Shown here: positions 18,563 through 25,826 of the stretch, in pieces
Layout of the letters: each line of letters starts with the position of its first letter
Numbering within the stretch: the first letter of the stretch is position 1
NCBI RefSeq assembly: GCF_009729055.1
Contig: NZ_CP045484.1
Location: 620,001-684,000, forward strand
Length of the DNA: 64,000 bases
Source: Sulfurisphaera ohwakuensis
GTDB taxonomy: Archaea; Thermoproteota; Thermoprotei_A; Sulfolobales; Sulfolobaceae
Direction of reading: 5' to 3'
Notes under the pieces: generated by a model
Database searches by the model: none
Told to the model about the DNA's origin: nothing
Seen by the model: the letters and a program-made list of their open reading frames with translations, nothing else
Program-made: the position numbers and the translations under genes

Positions 18563-19612
18563 ATGAAGAACGAGAAGGAACTAGAAGTTGCAAGGAGCGA
18601 ATTCATCAAGGCATTCAACCACCTAGTTGGAATACTGAGAATGAAGGGACTCAAAAGAAAAGTAGCACTAGGCCTAACACTCATGACACTAATAGGAGGA
18701 AGAGCAAGCATAAGAAACACAGCAATAACATTCGGACTAAACTACACAAACCTATTAGAAGCACTAGAACGCCTTGAAGAAGCATGGAAACACTACCTTG
18801 ATACACTAAGCAAAACAATAGTAGGACCCGTAGTGATTATAATAGACGACACATTCGACCACAAACCATACTCAAGAATAGAAGAAATAGCAAGCAGATA
18901 CGGGAACTACATCTTCTACTGCTCCACACACAAGAAATTCGAACCGGGAATACAAGTCCTCACAATAGCACTACACGACTTGGCCACGGGAAAAAACTAC
19001 TTGGTCGGCGCTTTCCCATACGCAACAAGAAAAATGTGGGAAAGCGGGATGGTGAGCGAATTCAAGACAAAGATAGAGATGGCTGCAGAAATAATTGAGA
19101 TACTCAAGAGTAAATTCACCATAGCTAGGGTTGTGTTTGATTCTTGGTATTGGTCTGAGAAGTTGGTGAGGGGTTGTGTTGTTTCTGAGTTGAGGTCTAA
19201 TAGGAGGCTCTTAAGGGTTAGGTGTTTGGAGGGAGGGGGGACGTTGGATGTGGAGGGGCACATCCACGTCCGAGATCTTCCTCCAAGCTCTTACTTGGCT
19301 GACCTAACCCTTGAGAGTCGAGTTATTACTATAAAGTTGTTAGTACTGGAATATAAAGATAATAGGCTTAGCTTGTACTCCACTGATCTTAGCTTGAGTG
19401 ATGAGGAGATAGAGGCTACTTGGAGGATTAGGTGGGAGATAGAGAAGTTTCACAAGGATATTAAGGCTCTTGGTATGCAAGATTCCTCTTTCTTAAAGAG
19501 GAAGAGGTTTCAAGGTTACTTGCTTCTCTTCGTGATGGTTGTTAACACGGTTAGAGATTTGATTAGCTCCCTTAACTTGAGGAGTTTCTCAGGTTCGTTG
19601 AAATTCGTTTAG
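18563..19612 (+). CDS. ISC1217-like DDE transposase
   Basis: A 349-residue transposase. VVIIIDDTFDHKPYSR holds the first catalytic Asp, ARVVFDSWYWSEKLV the second, and WRIRWEIEKFHKDIKALG gives the Y/W-(2)-R-(3)-E-(6)-K like signature with the catalytic Glu. That order fits the archaeal ISC1217 (DDE_Tnp_2) group. The N-terminal third (VALGLTLMTLIGGRASIRNT) would be the DNA-binding part. No stops or frameshifts interrupt it, so the element should be active. Codon use changes from A-rich to G-rich past the middle, near 19140. Confidence 0.88.
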   Translation: MKNEKELEVARSEFIKAFNHLVGILRMKGLKRKVALGLTLMTLIGGRASIRNTAITFGLNYTNLLEALERLEEAWKHYLDTLSKTIVGPVVIIIDDTFDHKPYSRIEEIASRYGNYIFYCSTHKKFEPGIQVLTIALHDLATGKNYLVGAFPYATRKMWESGMVSEFKTKIEMAAEIIEILKSKFTIARVVFDSWYWSEKLVRGCVVSELRSNRRLLRVRCLEGGGTLDVEGHIHVRDLPPSSYLADLTLESRVITIKLLVLEYKDNRLSLYSTDLSLSDEEIEATWRIRWEIEKFHKDIKALGMQDSSFLKRKRFQGYLLLFVMVVNTVRDLISSLNLRSFSGSLKFV

Positions 19613-19644
19613 GTGATGCTCTAGGTTTGATGAAAACTTTTAAG

Positions 19645-20154
19645 TTACGTTAAAGTAGAATAACTGCTATTATTATCTTTATAAGAAGTAGCCTCTGTAA
19701 ATGTTAGGACTACTTCATCTGAATAGTCCTTAAAAAAGGACAGCTTTTTAAGTTGCTCTTTCGAAAAGAACTTGTAACTTGTAGGGAGAATATTAACTCT
19801 CTCTTTCAGTTCTTCGACTTTTCCGAAAAGCGATGTATCGTCATCAAAGAAGGTTAATGAACCATAGAATCTTTCTAAAAACTCTCCAATAGCACCCATA
19901 AGGCTTTCTTCTCTTGTTTCTCCCTTACCGCCCGCAGGGACAAGATTTTGCAAATATTTTAAAAGGGGTATAAATTCTGGGGGAAATGCGAGAAATTTAG
20001 GTTTAATGTATTTTATTGCTAAAAATGATTCGAGTAAATCATAGTTTACATAGTTTAACAGCTTAGTTATCACTACATTATCATACTTTTCTATATCGTA
20101 GCCAAAAGCAGATCCTAGAAATTCATTGATTATAACTTCTTGCATTTTAGGCAC
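19645..20154 (-). pseudogene. YcaO-domain cyclodehydratase, truncated by insertion sequence
   Basis: The N-terminal 160 or so residues of a YcaO protein. GGKGETREESLMGAIGEFLERF matches the YcaO ATP/Mg-binding block (GKG followed by A-x-x-E-x-x-E-R). YcaO enzymes use ATP to activate a peptide backbone amide and form azolines, thioamides or amidines. A typical member has about 400 residues; here the reading frame runs into the end of the ISC1217-like element and stops inside its inverted repeat. The second half, with the other ATP ligands and the C-terminal tail, is absent in the window. The frame is otherwise clean. It overlaps the C-protein gene by 25 nt, so the two were translated together. 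Confidence 0.78.
19652..19668 (-). repeat. Right terminal inverted repeat of ISC1217-like element
   Basis: AAAGTAGAATAACTGCT, the perfect complement of the left repeat at 18476-18492. It lies inside the last codons of the cut YcaO frame. Confidence 0.93.
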
Positions 20155-20798
20155 CCAGGGATTTTTAAGGGGGTATTTACTACAAGCTCTCCTTCCAATA
20201 GGTCTACGTAAATTAGCTTACCATCATATTTACTGCTATTTAAGAGCAGTTTAGAAAGACCTAATAATAAGAACTCCGCGAATTCATTTAATTTAAGAGA
20301 TGCTTCAACTATAACTTTTCCGTCAACTTTTATCTCTAAAATTAATCTTGAATTTTTTAACCAAAGATAAATCTCATAAATACAAGGATTGTTTTTCTTC
20401 ATCACATAAATAAAGAACCTATAAGGATCCATAGCATATGATACGAGAACCTTTTCGAACTTTAATAGCTCGTCATTGATTGAAAGTAGCGAATTTATAT
20501 TCGTTGAAATTATTAACGTATTTTCATATTTAGGTAAGTCATTAATTGACACGTAGAGGTTAACTAGGTGTTGAGCTGTCAGTATTATATTAATAGCAAA
20601 GACGTTAATTTTCTCTTCCTTTTCTGGTATTAGCATTCTAATATCCATTAACTCGTCCGAATTTATTGAGAATAGATTATTAAATTCTATTTCATTTAGC
20701 TCTATTAAACCAGAAGATTCAGCGAATACTATATATTTTTCACCATTTTTATAAATAGTGAAAAAAGGAGATATTCTCTTTTTTAATTTTTCTTTCAC
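20130..20798 (-). CDS. Putative RiPP cyclodehydratase partner (C-protein / leader-binding type)
   Basis: A 222-residue protein I could not place by overall similarity. Its tail, NTPLKIPGCLKCKKL, resembles the 'hPxCxxC' zinc-type motif that joins the ThiF-like C protein to YcaO in azole-forming (TOMM) systems. The N-terminal part (PFFTIYKNGEKYIVFAESSG, LIELNEIEFNNLFSI) resembles the winged leader-peptide-binding region of such proteins. In TOMM systems this protein holds the leader and activates YcaO. It starts with GTG 20798, five bases after a 32-codon mini-gene, and overlaps YcaO at its end. The function is inferred mainly from the YcaO neighbour and the Cys motif; the gene itself is intact. 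Confidence 0.6.
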   Translation of the reverse strand: MKEKLKKRISPFFTIYKNGEKYIVFAESSGLIELNEIEFNNLFSINSDELMDIRMLIPEKEEKINVFAINIILTAQHLVNLYVSINDLPKYENTLIISTNINSLLSINDELLKFEKVLVSYAMDPYRFFIYVMKKNNPCIYEIYLWLKNSRLILEIKVDGKVIVEASLKLNEFAEFLLLGLSKLLLNSSKYDGKLIYVDLLEGELVVNTPLKIPGCLKCKKL

Positions 20799-20803
20799 TT
20801 ACA

Positions 20804-20902
20804 TCACTTGTATCCTACAATCCAACGGAAAATCCAGCTAAAAACTGCTCTATTTTCTTTACTTATTTCCGATGCTTTCTTATTTGCATGTTCGATTCCC
20901 AT
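20804..20902 (-). CDS. Mini-gene, candidate RiPP precursor 1 (32 aa)
   Basis: ATG at 20902, stop TGA 20804-20806, then five bases to the C-protein gene. A TATA box (TTTATATA, 20932-20925) is centred 26.5 nt upstream of this ATG, exactly where a leaderless Sulfolobus transcript would begin, so the ORF looks like the first gene of the operon. Residues 7-17 are NKKASEISKEN (charged, helical, leader-like). Residues 18-32 are RAVFSWIFRWIVGYK (hydrophobic, aromatic, cationic, core-like). It has no Cys and one Ser in the core, so azoles would be few; a membrane-active peptide is possible. Residues 7-17 align without gaps with mini-gene 2 at 23506-23601. Confidence 0.6.
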   Translation of the reverse strand: MGIEHANKKASEISKENRAVFSWIFRWIVGYK

Positions 20903-20907
20903 ATATG

Positions 20908-20925
20908 ATTATCGAGTTCGATAAT
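20908..20925. promoter_or_regulatory. Perfect 18-bp inverted repeat, likely operator
   Basis: ATTATCGAGTTCGATAAT: two 8-bp perfect arms around GT. It fills the space between the TATA box and the transcript start of the mini-gene 1/C-protein/YcaO operon. A dimeric repressor bound here would block RNA polymerase. The winged-helix protein at 25817 is one candidate. Confidence 0.7.
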
Positions 20926-20932
20926 ATATAAA
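20925..20932 (-). promoter_or_regulatory. TATA box for mini-gene 1 operon
   Basis: TTTATATA on the minus strand, centred 26-27 nt before the ATG at 20902. The spacing predicts a leaderless mRNA starting at that ATG. Confidence 0.7.
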
Positions 20933-21059
20933 TAAACAATAAAGTTAGAAAGTTTTAACTATAATTAGTACTTTAATAATTTTGCCTAGATTGGTTAAAA
21001 AAATTTAACTAGATCTAACCCTTTTTAAAACGCTCTCCTAGATAATGAGAGGAGATAAA

Positions 21060-22724
21060 ATGGAGTACAAATGGATCGTCCTCCTAAATACAACTCTTGC
21101 CCTTTTTATTGCCTCGGTAGACGGTACAATAGTGCTTATCTCTCTACCTGCAATTTTCAGAGGGATTCAAATAAACCCGGTCGAACCTTCAACATTTCAG
21201 TACTTACTGTGGTTTTTAATGGGATATGGAATTATAGGTGCATCATTCTTAGTCAATTTCGGCAGGCTTTCTGACATATACGGAAGGGTCAAACTCTACA
21301 ATTTAGGATTTGTAATATTCACAATAGGTGCTGTCCTACTAACGTTAACCCCTAACACTGGTACTATAGGGGCGCTAGAGCTAGTCATATTTAGGATTAT
21401 AGAAGCCATAGGAGCTACTTTCCTCTTCGCAAATACTACAGCTTTATTAACAGATGCCTTTCCCCCAAACGAAAGAGGAAAAGCAATGGGTATGAACCAG
21501 ATGTCCACAATAGTTGGTACAATACTGGGACTAATCTTAGGGGGGATCTTAGCTCCAATAAACTGGAGGTTAGTATTCTTTGTGAGCGTCCCGATAGGAA
21601 TTTTAGGCACAATATGGAGCTATCGAACATTAAAAGAGACGGGTCCCTTAGCTAAGGGAGAGAAAATAGACTGGGTAGGTAATATAATATTTGCTGGGGG
21701 TTTAATACTCATACTTTTGGGTATAACATACGGTCTTATGCCTTACGGAATTTCACAGACTGGTTGGAATAACCCATATGTAATAGCCTCGTTAATATCT
21801 GGAGCAGTACTCCTAGCCATATTCCCGTTCATAGAAAGGAGAGTAAAATACCCAATGTTCAACTTAGGCCTATTCAAGATAAGATCGTTTATGCTAGGAA
21901 ATTTAGCCCAATTACTCTTCGCATTTTCCTTCGGAGGACTAACCCTAGTACTTATAATACTCCTCCAAGGTATATGGTTGCCTTTACACGGAATACCATA
22001 CTCACAGACTCCTTTCTGGGCTGGGATTTACCTAATACCTATGAGCTTAGGAGCCCCTATAATGGGACCTATAGCTGGAGTATTGTCAGATAAGTACGGA
22101 CCGAGAATCTTTTCCAGCTTAGGCTTAGCGATACTGGGTGTAGGCTTCCTAGCGTTAAGCACATTGTCCTATAACTTCAATTTATGGGAATTCCTAGCGA
22201 TAACTTTCATAATGGGGATGGGTATGGGAATGTTTGTAGCCCCTAGTACTTCATCAATTATGGGTGGTGTTCCAGGTAGGGATAGAGGAGCAGCAGCAGG
22301 AATGAGGAATACTCTCTGGTCTGGTGCACAAACTGCAAGTTTCGCTATATTCTTTACTATAATAATAAGTGTACTGTCCTTAACGTTACCTAACGCACTT
22401 TATAATGCATTTATACACGCTGGTGCACCCCAATTAGCTCCTATAGCTTCTAAAATACCAGTGAGTGCTGCACTGTTTTCAGCTTTCCTCGGCTATGACC
22501 CTGTTAAGACTCTATTATCTGCATTACCTCCTCAAATAATTTCATCATTAAGCAAGTCGGTAATCGATACTATAACCAGCAGACAATGGTTCCCACAAGC
22601 TATTGCACCACCATTTATGCATGCACTCAGGGTCTCGTTCTATATCTCATCGGCCTTAGATTTCATAGCTGCAGCACTTTCGCTATTTTTAAGACGCATA
22701 GAGACCACACAAAAGTGGGCTTAA
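21060..22724 (+). CDS. DHA2-type (EmrB/QacA-like) 14-helix MFS exporter
   Basis: About 554 residues with 13-14 hydrophobic helices. ASVDGTIVLISLPAIFRGI at the N-terminus and GRLSDIYGRVKLYNLGF in loop 2-3 match the drug:proton antiporter-2 group. NWRLVFFVSVPIGILGTIW is the helix 5-6 'motif C' region, and LSDKYGPRIFSSLGL the second-half copy of loop 2-3. ATG 21060 is chosen since GGAG lies 7 nt upstream; an in-frame ATG 15 nt earlier has no SD. It diverges from the YcaO operon with the operator region between, which makes it a candidate self-protection exporter of the peptide product (inference). Confidence 0.85.
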   Translation: MEYKWIVLLNTTLALFIASVDGTIVLISLPAIFRGIQINPVEPSTFQYLLWFLMGYGIIGASFLVNFGRLSDIYGRVKLYNLGFVIFTIGAVLLTLTPNTGTIGALELVIFRIIEAIGATFLFANTTALLTDAFPPNERGKAMGMNQMSTIVGTILGLILGGILAPINWRLVFFVSVPIGILGTIWSYRTLKETGPLAKGEKIDWVGNIIFAGGLILILLGITYGLMPYGISQTGWNNPYVIASLISGAVLLAIFPFIERRVKYPMFNLGLFKIRSFMLGNLAQLLFAFSFGGLTLVLIILLQGIWLPLHGIPYSQTPFWAGIYLIPMSLGAPIMGPIAGVLSDKYGPRIFSSLGLAILGVGFLALSTLSYNFNLWEFLAITFIMGMGMGMFVAPSTSSIMGGVPGRDRGAAAGMRNTLWSGAQTASFAIFFTIIISVLSLTLPNALYNAFIHAGAPQLAPIASKIPVSAALFSAFLGYDPVKTLLSALPPQIISSLSKSVIDTITSRQWFPQAIAPPFMHALRVSFYISSALDFIAAALSLFLRRIETTQKWA

Positions 22725-22853
22725 TTAATTAAAGCCACAATAAATTTTTATGCTAAAGGGAAAAATTTTCTTCGATTGATAAAAGCCCATGATGTAGTTA
22801 AAACTTTTTAACTTTATCCACTATTAAAAATTACCTTGTAATATAGATAATTT

Positions 22854-23504
22854 ATGAAGAGCCTTTTTATCTACTTCCTCAAGCAATTAATATTAAGTGA
22901 GCCTGCCATTTATAATATGCTGTTCGGCTTTATTATTTCTTTAGTTATCTCTAGAATAACAAACCTTATTGTAAGCTTAAATGTTTCTGAAAATCTAATA
23001 CTTAGCATACTTTCAGTTGGAGTGAGTTTTATACTCCTTTATAACTTTTCTTCTCTTCCCTTCTTTATTAAGTTCGGAAGATTAAGGTTTGGATTATACT
23101 TAATATTACTTTACCTTTCTGGGGAAATAGTAGCGCTATTTTACACGCTGTTGCTTATTATCTTATACCGCTTCCTTTTTAGTAATCTTGCGACTTTTAG
23201 TATCCCATACTTTCTCATTATGACCCTTTTAGTCTTTCTATTTATAGTATCCATTTCCACGTTTTTATCGTTTATACTGACTAATGGAAGGCTGGACAGC
23301 CCTGTAATTATGACAATTTACCCTATAATAGTTGTACCAACATTTATATTCTCTTTTTACAAGAGTGAGGTAAATCCTCTTTGGATATTTGGGATGATGA
23401 GTGAAAATATTCCAATTCCTCTTACTGTGGGTATTATTTTCTTGGTATCTCCAATAATTTTCATATATTTGCTAATATTTTTGATAAAAAAGTTTCTAAG
23501 CTAG
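22854..23504 (+). CDS. ABC-2-like membrane subunit 1
   Basis: A 216-residue protein with six likely membrane helices and short loops, for example NMLFGFIISLVISRITNLIV and FLIMTLLVFLFIVSISTFLSF. The loop FSSLPFFIKFGRLRFGLYL recalls the coupling region of ABC-2 exporter permeases, and the next permease has the similar ALAYYIRFSRLKMSNYI. A TATA-like TTAAAAATT near 22824-22832 predicts a leaderless start at 22854. It precedes a second permease and an ATPase, with mini-gene 2 between them on the opposite strand. No sequence family was recognised beyond this architecture. Confidence 0.68.
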   Translation: MKSLFIYFLKQLILSEPAIYNMLFGFIISLVISRITNLIVSLNVSENLILSILSVGVSFILLYNFSSLPFFIKFGRLRFGLYLILLYLSGEIVALFYTLLLIILYRFLFSNLATFSIPYFLIMTLLVFLFIVSISTFLSFILTNGRLDSPVIMTIYPIIVVPTFIFSFYKSEVNPLWIFGMMSENIPIPLTVGIIFLVSPIIFIYLLIFLIKKFLS

Positions 23505-23505
23505 C

Positions 23506-23601
23506 TCATATTTTCTTACAGCAACCAAACCAGCAACCAAGCATTATCGGATTAATTTTGCTTAGATCTTTTGATTTTCTATTAGTACTTACTACCACCA
23601 A
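23506..23601 (-). CDS. Mini-gene, candidate Cys-rich RiPP precursor 2 (31 aa)
   Basis: A short ORF on the strand opposite the exporter genes, from TTG 23601 (or GTG 23598) to TGA 23506-23508. A GGTGAT ribosome site (23612-23607) lies five nt before the TTG, and a TATA-like element lies at about 23626-23641. From the TTG, residues 7-17 are NRKSKDLSKIN, which align position by position with NKKASEISKEN of mini-gene 1 (N7, K9, S14, K15, N17 identical; R/K8, D/E12, L/I13 similar). Residues 20-31, MLGCWFGCCKKI, hold three Cys and two Gly, the substrate type expected for a YcaO cyclodehydratase. It is too short for usual annotation. That it is made and modified is inference. Confidence 0.58.
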   Translation of the reverse strand: MVVVSTNRKSKDLSKINPIMLGCWFGCCKKI

Positions 23602-23606
23602 TTTTT

Positions 23607-23641
23607 ATCACCTTTTACTACGTTAGTAAATTATAATTAAA
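23607..23641 (-). promoter_or_regulatory. Promoter, inverted repeat and ribosome site of mini-gene 2
   Basis: On the minus strand, in order: an A/T-rich TATA region (TTTAATTATAATTTAC, 23641-23626); an inverted repeat TTACTA-CGT-TAGTAA (23615-23629 on the plus strand); and GGTGAT (23612-23607), a strong Sulfolobus-type Shine-Dalgarno site. The inverted repeat sits between TATA and start, as in mini-gene 1, though with a different sequence. Confidence 0.55.
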
Positions 23642-23710
23642 AAGAATTCATTTAGTTAATGAGTTTTAACTCTATTCATCATTTTTATTACTTTTTACGG
23701 GATTTAAATT

Positions 23711-24448
23711 ATGGAATTAGAGAAATCTATGATAAAAAGGTTTTCGTTCTCTCCAACTGCAATATCTTATTTACTCGGAATGATGTTACTGGACTCATTA
23801 GGACTTTATTTTGCACTAAATAGTATTAAAAACATAGATGCAGGAATAATATGGTACAGTGTTGCGATATTACTGTTGGTAGCTAGCTTATCAACAGGTT
23901 TTAGCATTACAGTAGTCTACCAATCCTCTGCATTAGCTTACTATATAAGATTTAGTAGACTTAAAATGTCTAACTACATCCTGAGTTTATTCATAGGTTC
24001 ACTAATCTCTGCGACTATTTACTCGGTAACTTTCGCAGCTCTCATTACACCATTAATAACTAAACTAACACTTGACCACTTTTACGAAATTATCAGGCTT
24101 GATAATATTATACCCTTCATAGCCTCAGCTCTGATCTCAAGTCTCTTCATCCTATCCTTAACCTTTACAATCATTGCAACATTACTAGTCAAGGTTGGGG
24201 CTAAAGCGTCGAACTATACTTACTACATCTTCTTTGTATTGTTAGCAATTTCAGAACTCTCGCCTTCAGCCTCATCATCACTTAACCCCTTCTACGAAGC
24301 TGAAAATATAATTTCTTACTCCCTCATCCACGATAGCATAAGTATTTACTCCATTGAAGTAGCATTACTGGCGATAGTCTTATTGTTATTAGGGAATTTG
24401 ATTTTGAAGAAGATTAAGGCACTAAGACTGGAAGAGGTAGTGTGGTAA
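23711..24448 (+). CDS. ABC-2-like membrane subunit 2
   Basis: A 245-residue protein with about six membrane helices. The loop SALAYYIRFSRLKMSNYILS matches the coupling-loop area of the first permease, and the final segment LLLLGNLILKKIKALRLEEV is typical of ABC-2 subunits. A TATA-like TTTTTATTA near 23682-23690 predicts a leaderless start at 23711. Its stop overlaps the ATPase start (TAATG), so the two are translated together. It would form the membrane channel with the subunit at 22854. Confidence 0.72.
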   Translation: MELEKSMIKRFSFSPTAISYLLGMMLLDSLGLYFALNSIKNIDAGIIWYSVAILLLVASLSTGFSITVVYQSSALAYYIRFSRLKMSNYILSLFIGSLISATIYSVTFAALITPLITKLTLDHFYEIIRLDNIIPFIASALISSLFILSLTFTIIATLLVKVGAKASNYTYYIFFVLLAISELSPSASSSLNPFYEAENIISYSLIHDSISIYSIEVALLAIVLLLLGNLILKKIKALRLEEVVW

Positions 24449-25083
24449 TGCTGGAGATTAAAGATTTATCTATCTATTTCGAGGGCTTTATAGTCCTAAA
24501 AAATATTAACTTAAAACTTGACAATCAATTGTGTGTAATACTAGGTCCTAATGGTTCCGGAAAAACTACCTTGCTAAGAGCTATCTCTGGAATAATTCCA
24601 TACGGGGGTTCGATAAAGATAAACGGTAAGGAGGTTAGGAGTGCTAAGAGGGTTTTAGAATACTCCACAAACCTTCAAGAGGTATACACTATAGGTAATT
24701 CCGCATGGGATACTGCGAAAATAATAGCGGAGATTAAAGGCGGAGATTTAAAAGAATTCACAAGCATCTTAAGCTATCTGGACGTAGATAGAAAGGTGAT
24801 ACACAAGCCTATGTATAAAATGTCTACTGGACAGAGGAGTTTAGTATCGTTAGCACTGGCGCTCTTTACGAGGCCTCAAATAGTTACTATCGACGAGCCG
24901 ATAGAGAATGTCGACGTCAATAGGAGGGATAGGGTGATATCGTTATTACGCGAAAGGGTTGATGAGGGTATAATCGTAACGCATCAGAAGGAGTTAATCA
25001 AGATGTTAAATGATAATAATAAGAAGGAAGTGATAGTTTATACGATAGTTAACGGTGAGCTTGTTGAAGGTAATAAAATGTAA
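24448..25083 (+). CDS. ABC transporter ATP-binding subunit
   Basis: Walker A is ILGPNGSGKTTLLRA, the signature loop is KMSTGQRSLVSLALAL (MSTGQ instead of LSGGQ), Walker B is PQIVTIDEP, and the switch His lies in GIIVTHQKEL. A stand-alone domain of 211 residues. ATG 24448 shares its A with the stop of the permease gene (TAATG), so that start is preferred over the upstream GTG 24442. With the two permeases it forms an exporter. Such exporters with YcaO genes usually carry the finished peptide out or give immunity (inference). Confidence 0.9.
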   Translation: MLEIKDLSIYFEGFIVLKNINLKLDNQLCVILGPNGSGKTTLLRAISGIIPYGGSIKINGKEVRSAKRVLEYSTNLQEVYTIGNSAWDTAKIIAEIKGGDLKEFTSILSYLDVDRKVIHKPMYKMSTGQRSLVSLALALFTRPQIVTIDEPIENVDVNRRDRVISLLRERVDEGIIVTHQKELIKMLNDNNKKEVIVYTIVNGELVEGNKM

Positions 25084-25154
25084 TAGAAAAGCGAGGGGAA
25101 AAAATGTATATATAGCATGCTGGGTTGGTTGTTGGTTCAGTTGTTGGACTTCGA

Positions 25155-25826
25155 GTGAAGTTAAAAAATCTTAACTATAATCTAAGTTTAAATCCATTGT
25201 TAGGGAAATTACTAAAGGGTGGAAGAATTATTAGTAAAGAAATAGATATTCAGAAATCCGTAGAAATAAGCGAGAATCTTTATCATCGTGTTATGCTTAA
25301 CGCAGCAAAGACAATATTAGATTTCATAGGGCTTGGAAGTCTTACTACTTTTTTATTAATAAGCCTTGTCTCAAACCCTATTACTTTTAACATTAGCATA
25401 CTAGTCTTTTCCACCATATACATGTTTATCTCTTGGAGGATGAGTAGGTTTGTATATCCATTTATTAAGGCATTTAACTCTCATAAATCTTCGTTAATTG
25501 TTAAGAAATTTCCCTTACTTGTTAAGCTAACCTACACGCTTTCGCTCTTAATACTTTACGTCCTATTTCTACTCTCATTTTACATTCACTTCCTATCTAA
25601 TTTACCAATTTTTCTTGTAGGTGCATACATATCTTTCATTGGGATTCAGTTAATTACTACCATAAGATTTCTAAAAGAGAACTCTATAGAATACGTTCTA
25701 GTTACATCATATATTCTTTCAGGAGTAGCTATCATAATATCTCCTTTCCATATAACAACCCTCCTAATCCCGCCATTCTTAGCCTTTTTGTACAAATTGA
25801 TAAGGAGGGCTGAGGAATGGAGCTAG
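25155..25826 (+). CDS. Membrane protein linked to a winged-helix regulator
   Basis: About 223 residues with a cytosolic N-terminal part (to about residue 55), then six likely membrane helices, for example SLLILYVLFLLSFYIHFL and LLIPPFLAFLYKLIRRAEE. I found no family match. A TATA box TATATATA at 25107-25114 would start the mRNA near 25137, so the TTG at 25125 is unlikely; GTG 25155 is the next in-frame start. The tail overlaps the regulator gene by 10 nt. A membrane protein fused by operon to a DNA-binding protein may sense or hold that regulator at the membrane. Confidence 0.6.
   Translation: MKLKNLNYNLSLNPLLGKLLKGGRIISKEIDIQKSVEISENLYHRVMLNAAKTILDFIGLGSLTTFLLISLVSNPITFNISILVFSTIYMFISWRMSRFVYPFIKAFNSHKSSLIVKKFPLLVKLTYTLSLLILYVLFLLSFYIHFLSNLPIFLVGAYISFIGIQLITTIRFLKENSIEYVLVTSYILSGVAIIISPFHITTLLIPPFLAFLYKLIRRAEEWS

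Larger units (their letters stand above)
18476..19668 (+). mobile_element. ISC1217-like insertion sequence
   Basis: A 1193-bp element with perfect 17-bp terminal inverted repeats, AGCAGTTATTCTACTTT at the left and its complement at the right, and one full transposase gene between them. No target duplication is visible, since the left neighbour is another insertion-sequence remnant. Its right end cuts the YcaO gene. The intact gene and identical ends mean a recent insertion. Confidence 0.9.

Noticed and set aside
20880-20905. GTTCGATTCCC, like a tRNA T-arm
   Set aside because: No acceptor stem or anticodon arm can be drawn upstream; it lies in mini-gene 1 on the other strand.
22725-22790. 21-residue minus-strand ORF between the MFS and ABC genes, considered as a third precursor
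   Set aside because: Lacks the N-K/R-K leader pattern, a clear TATA spacing and a ribosome site.
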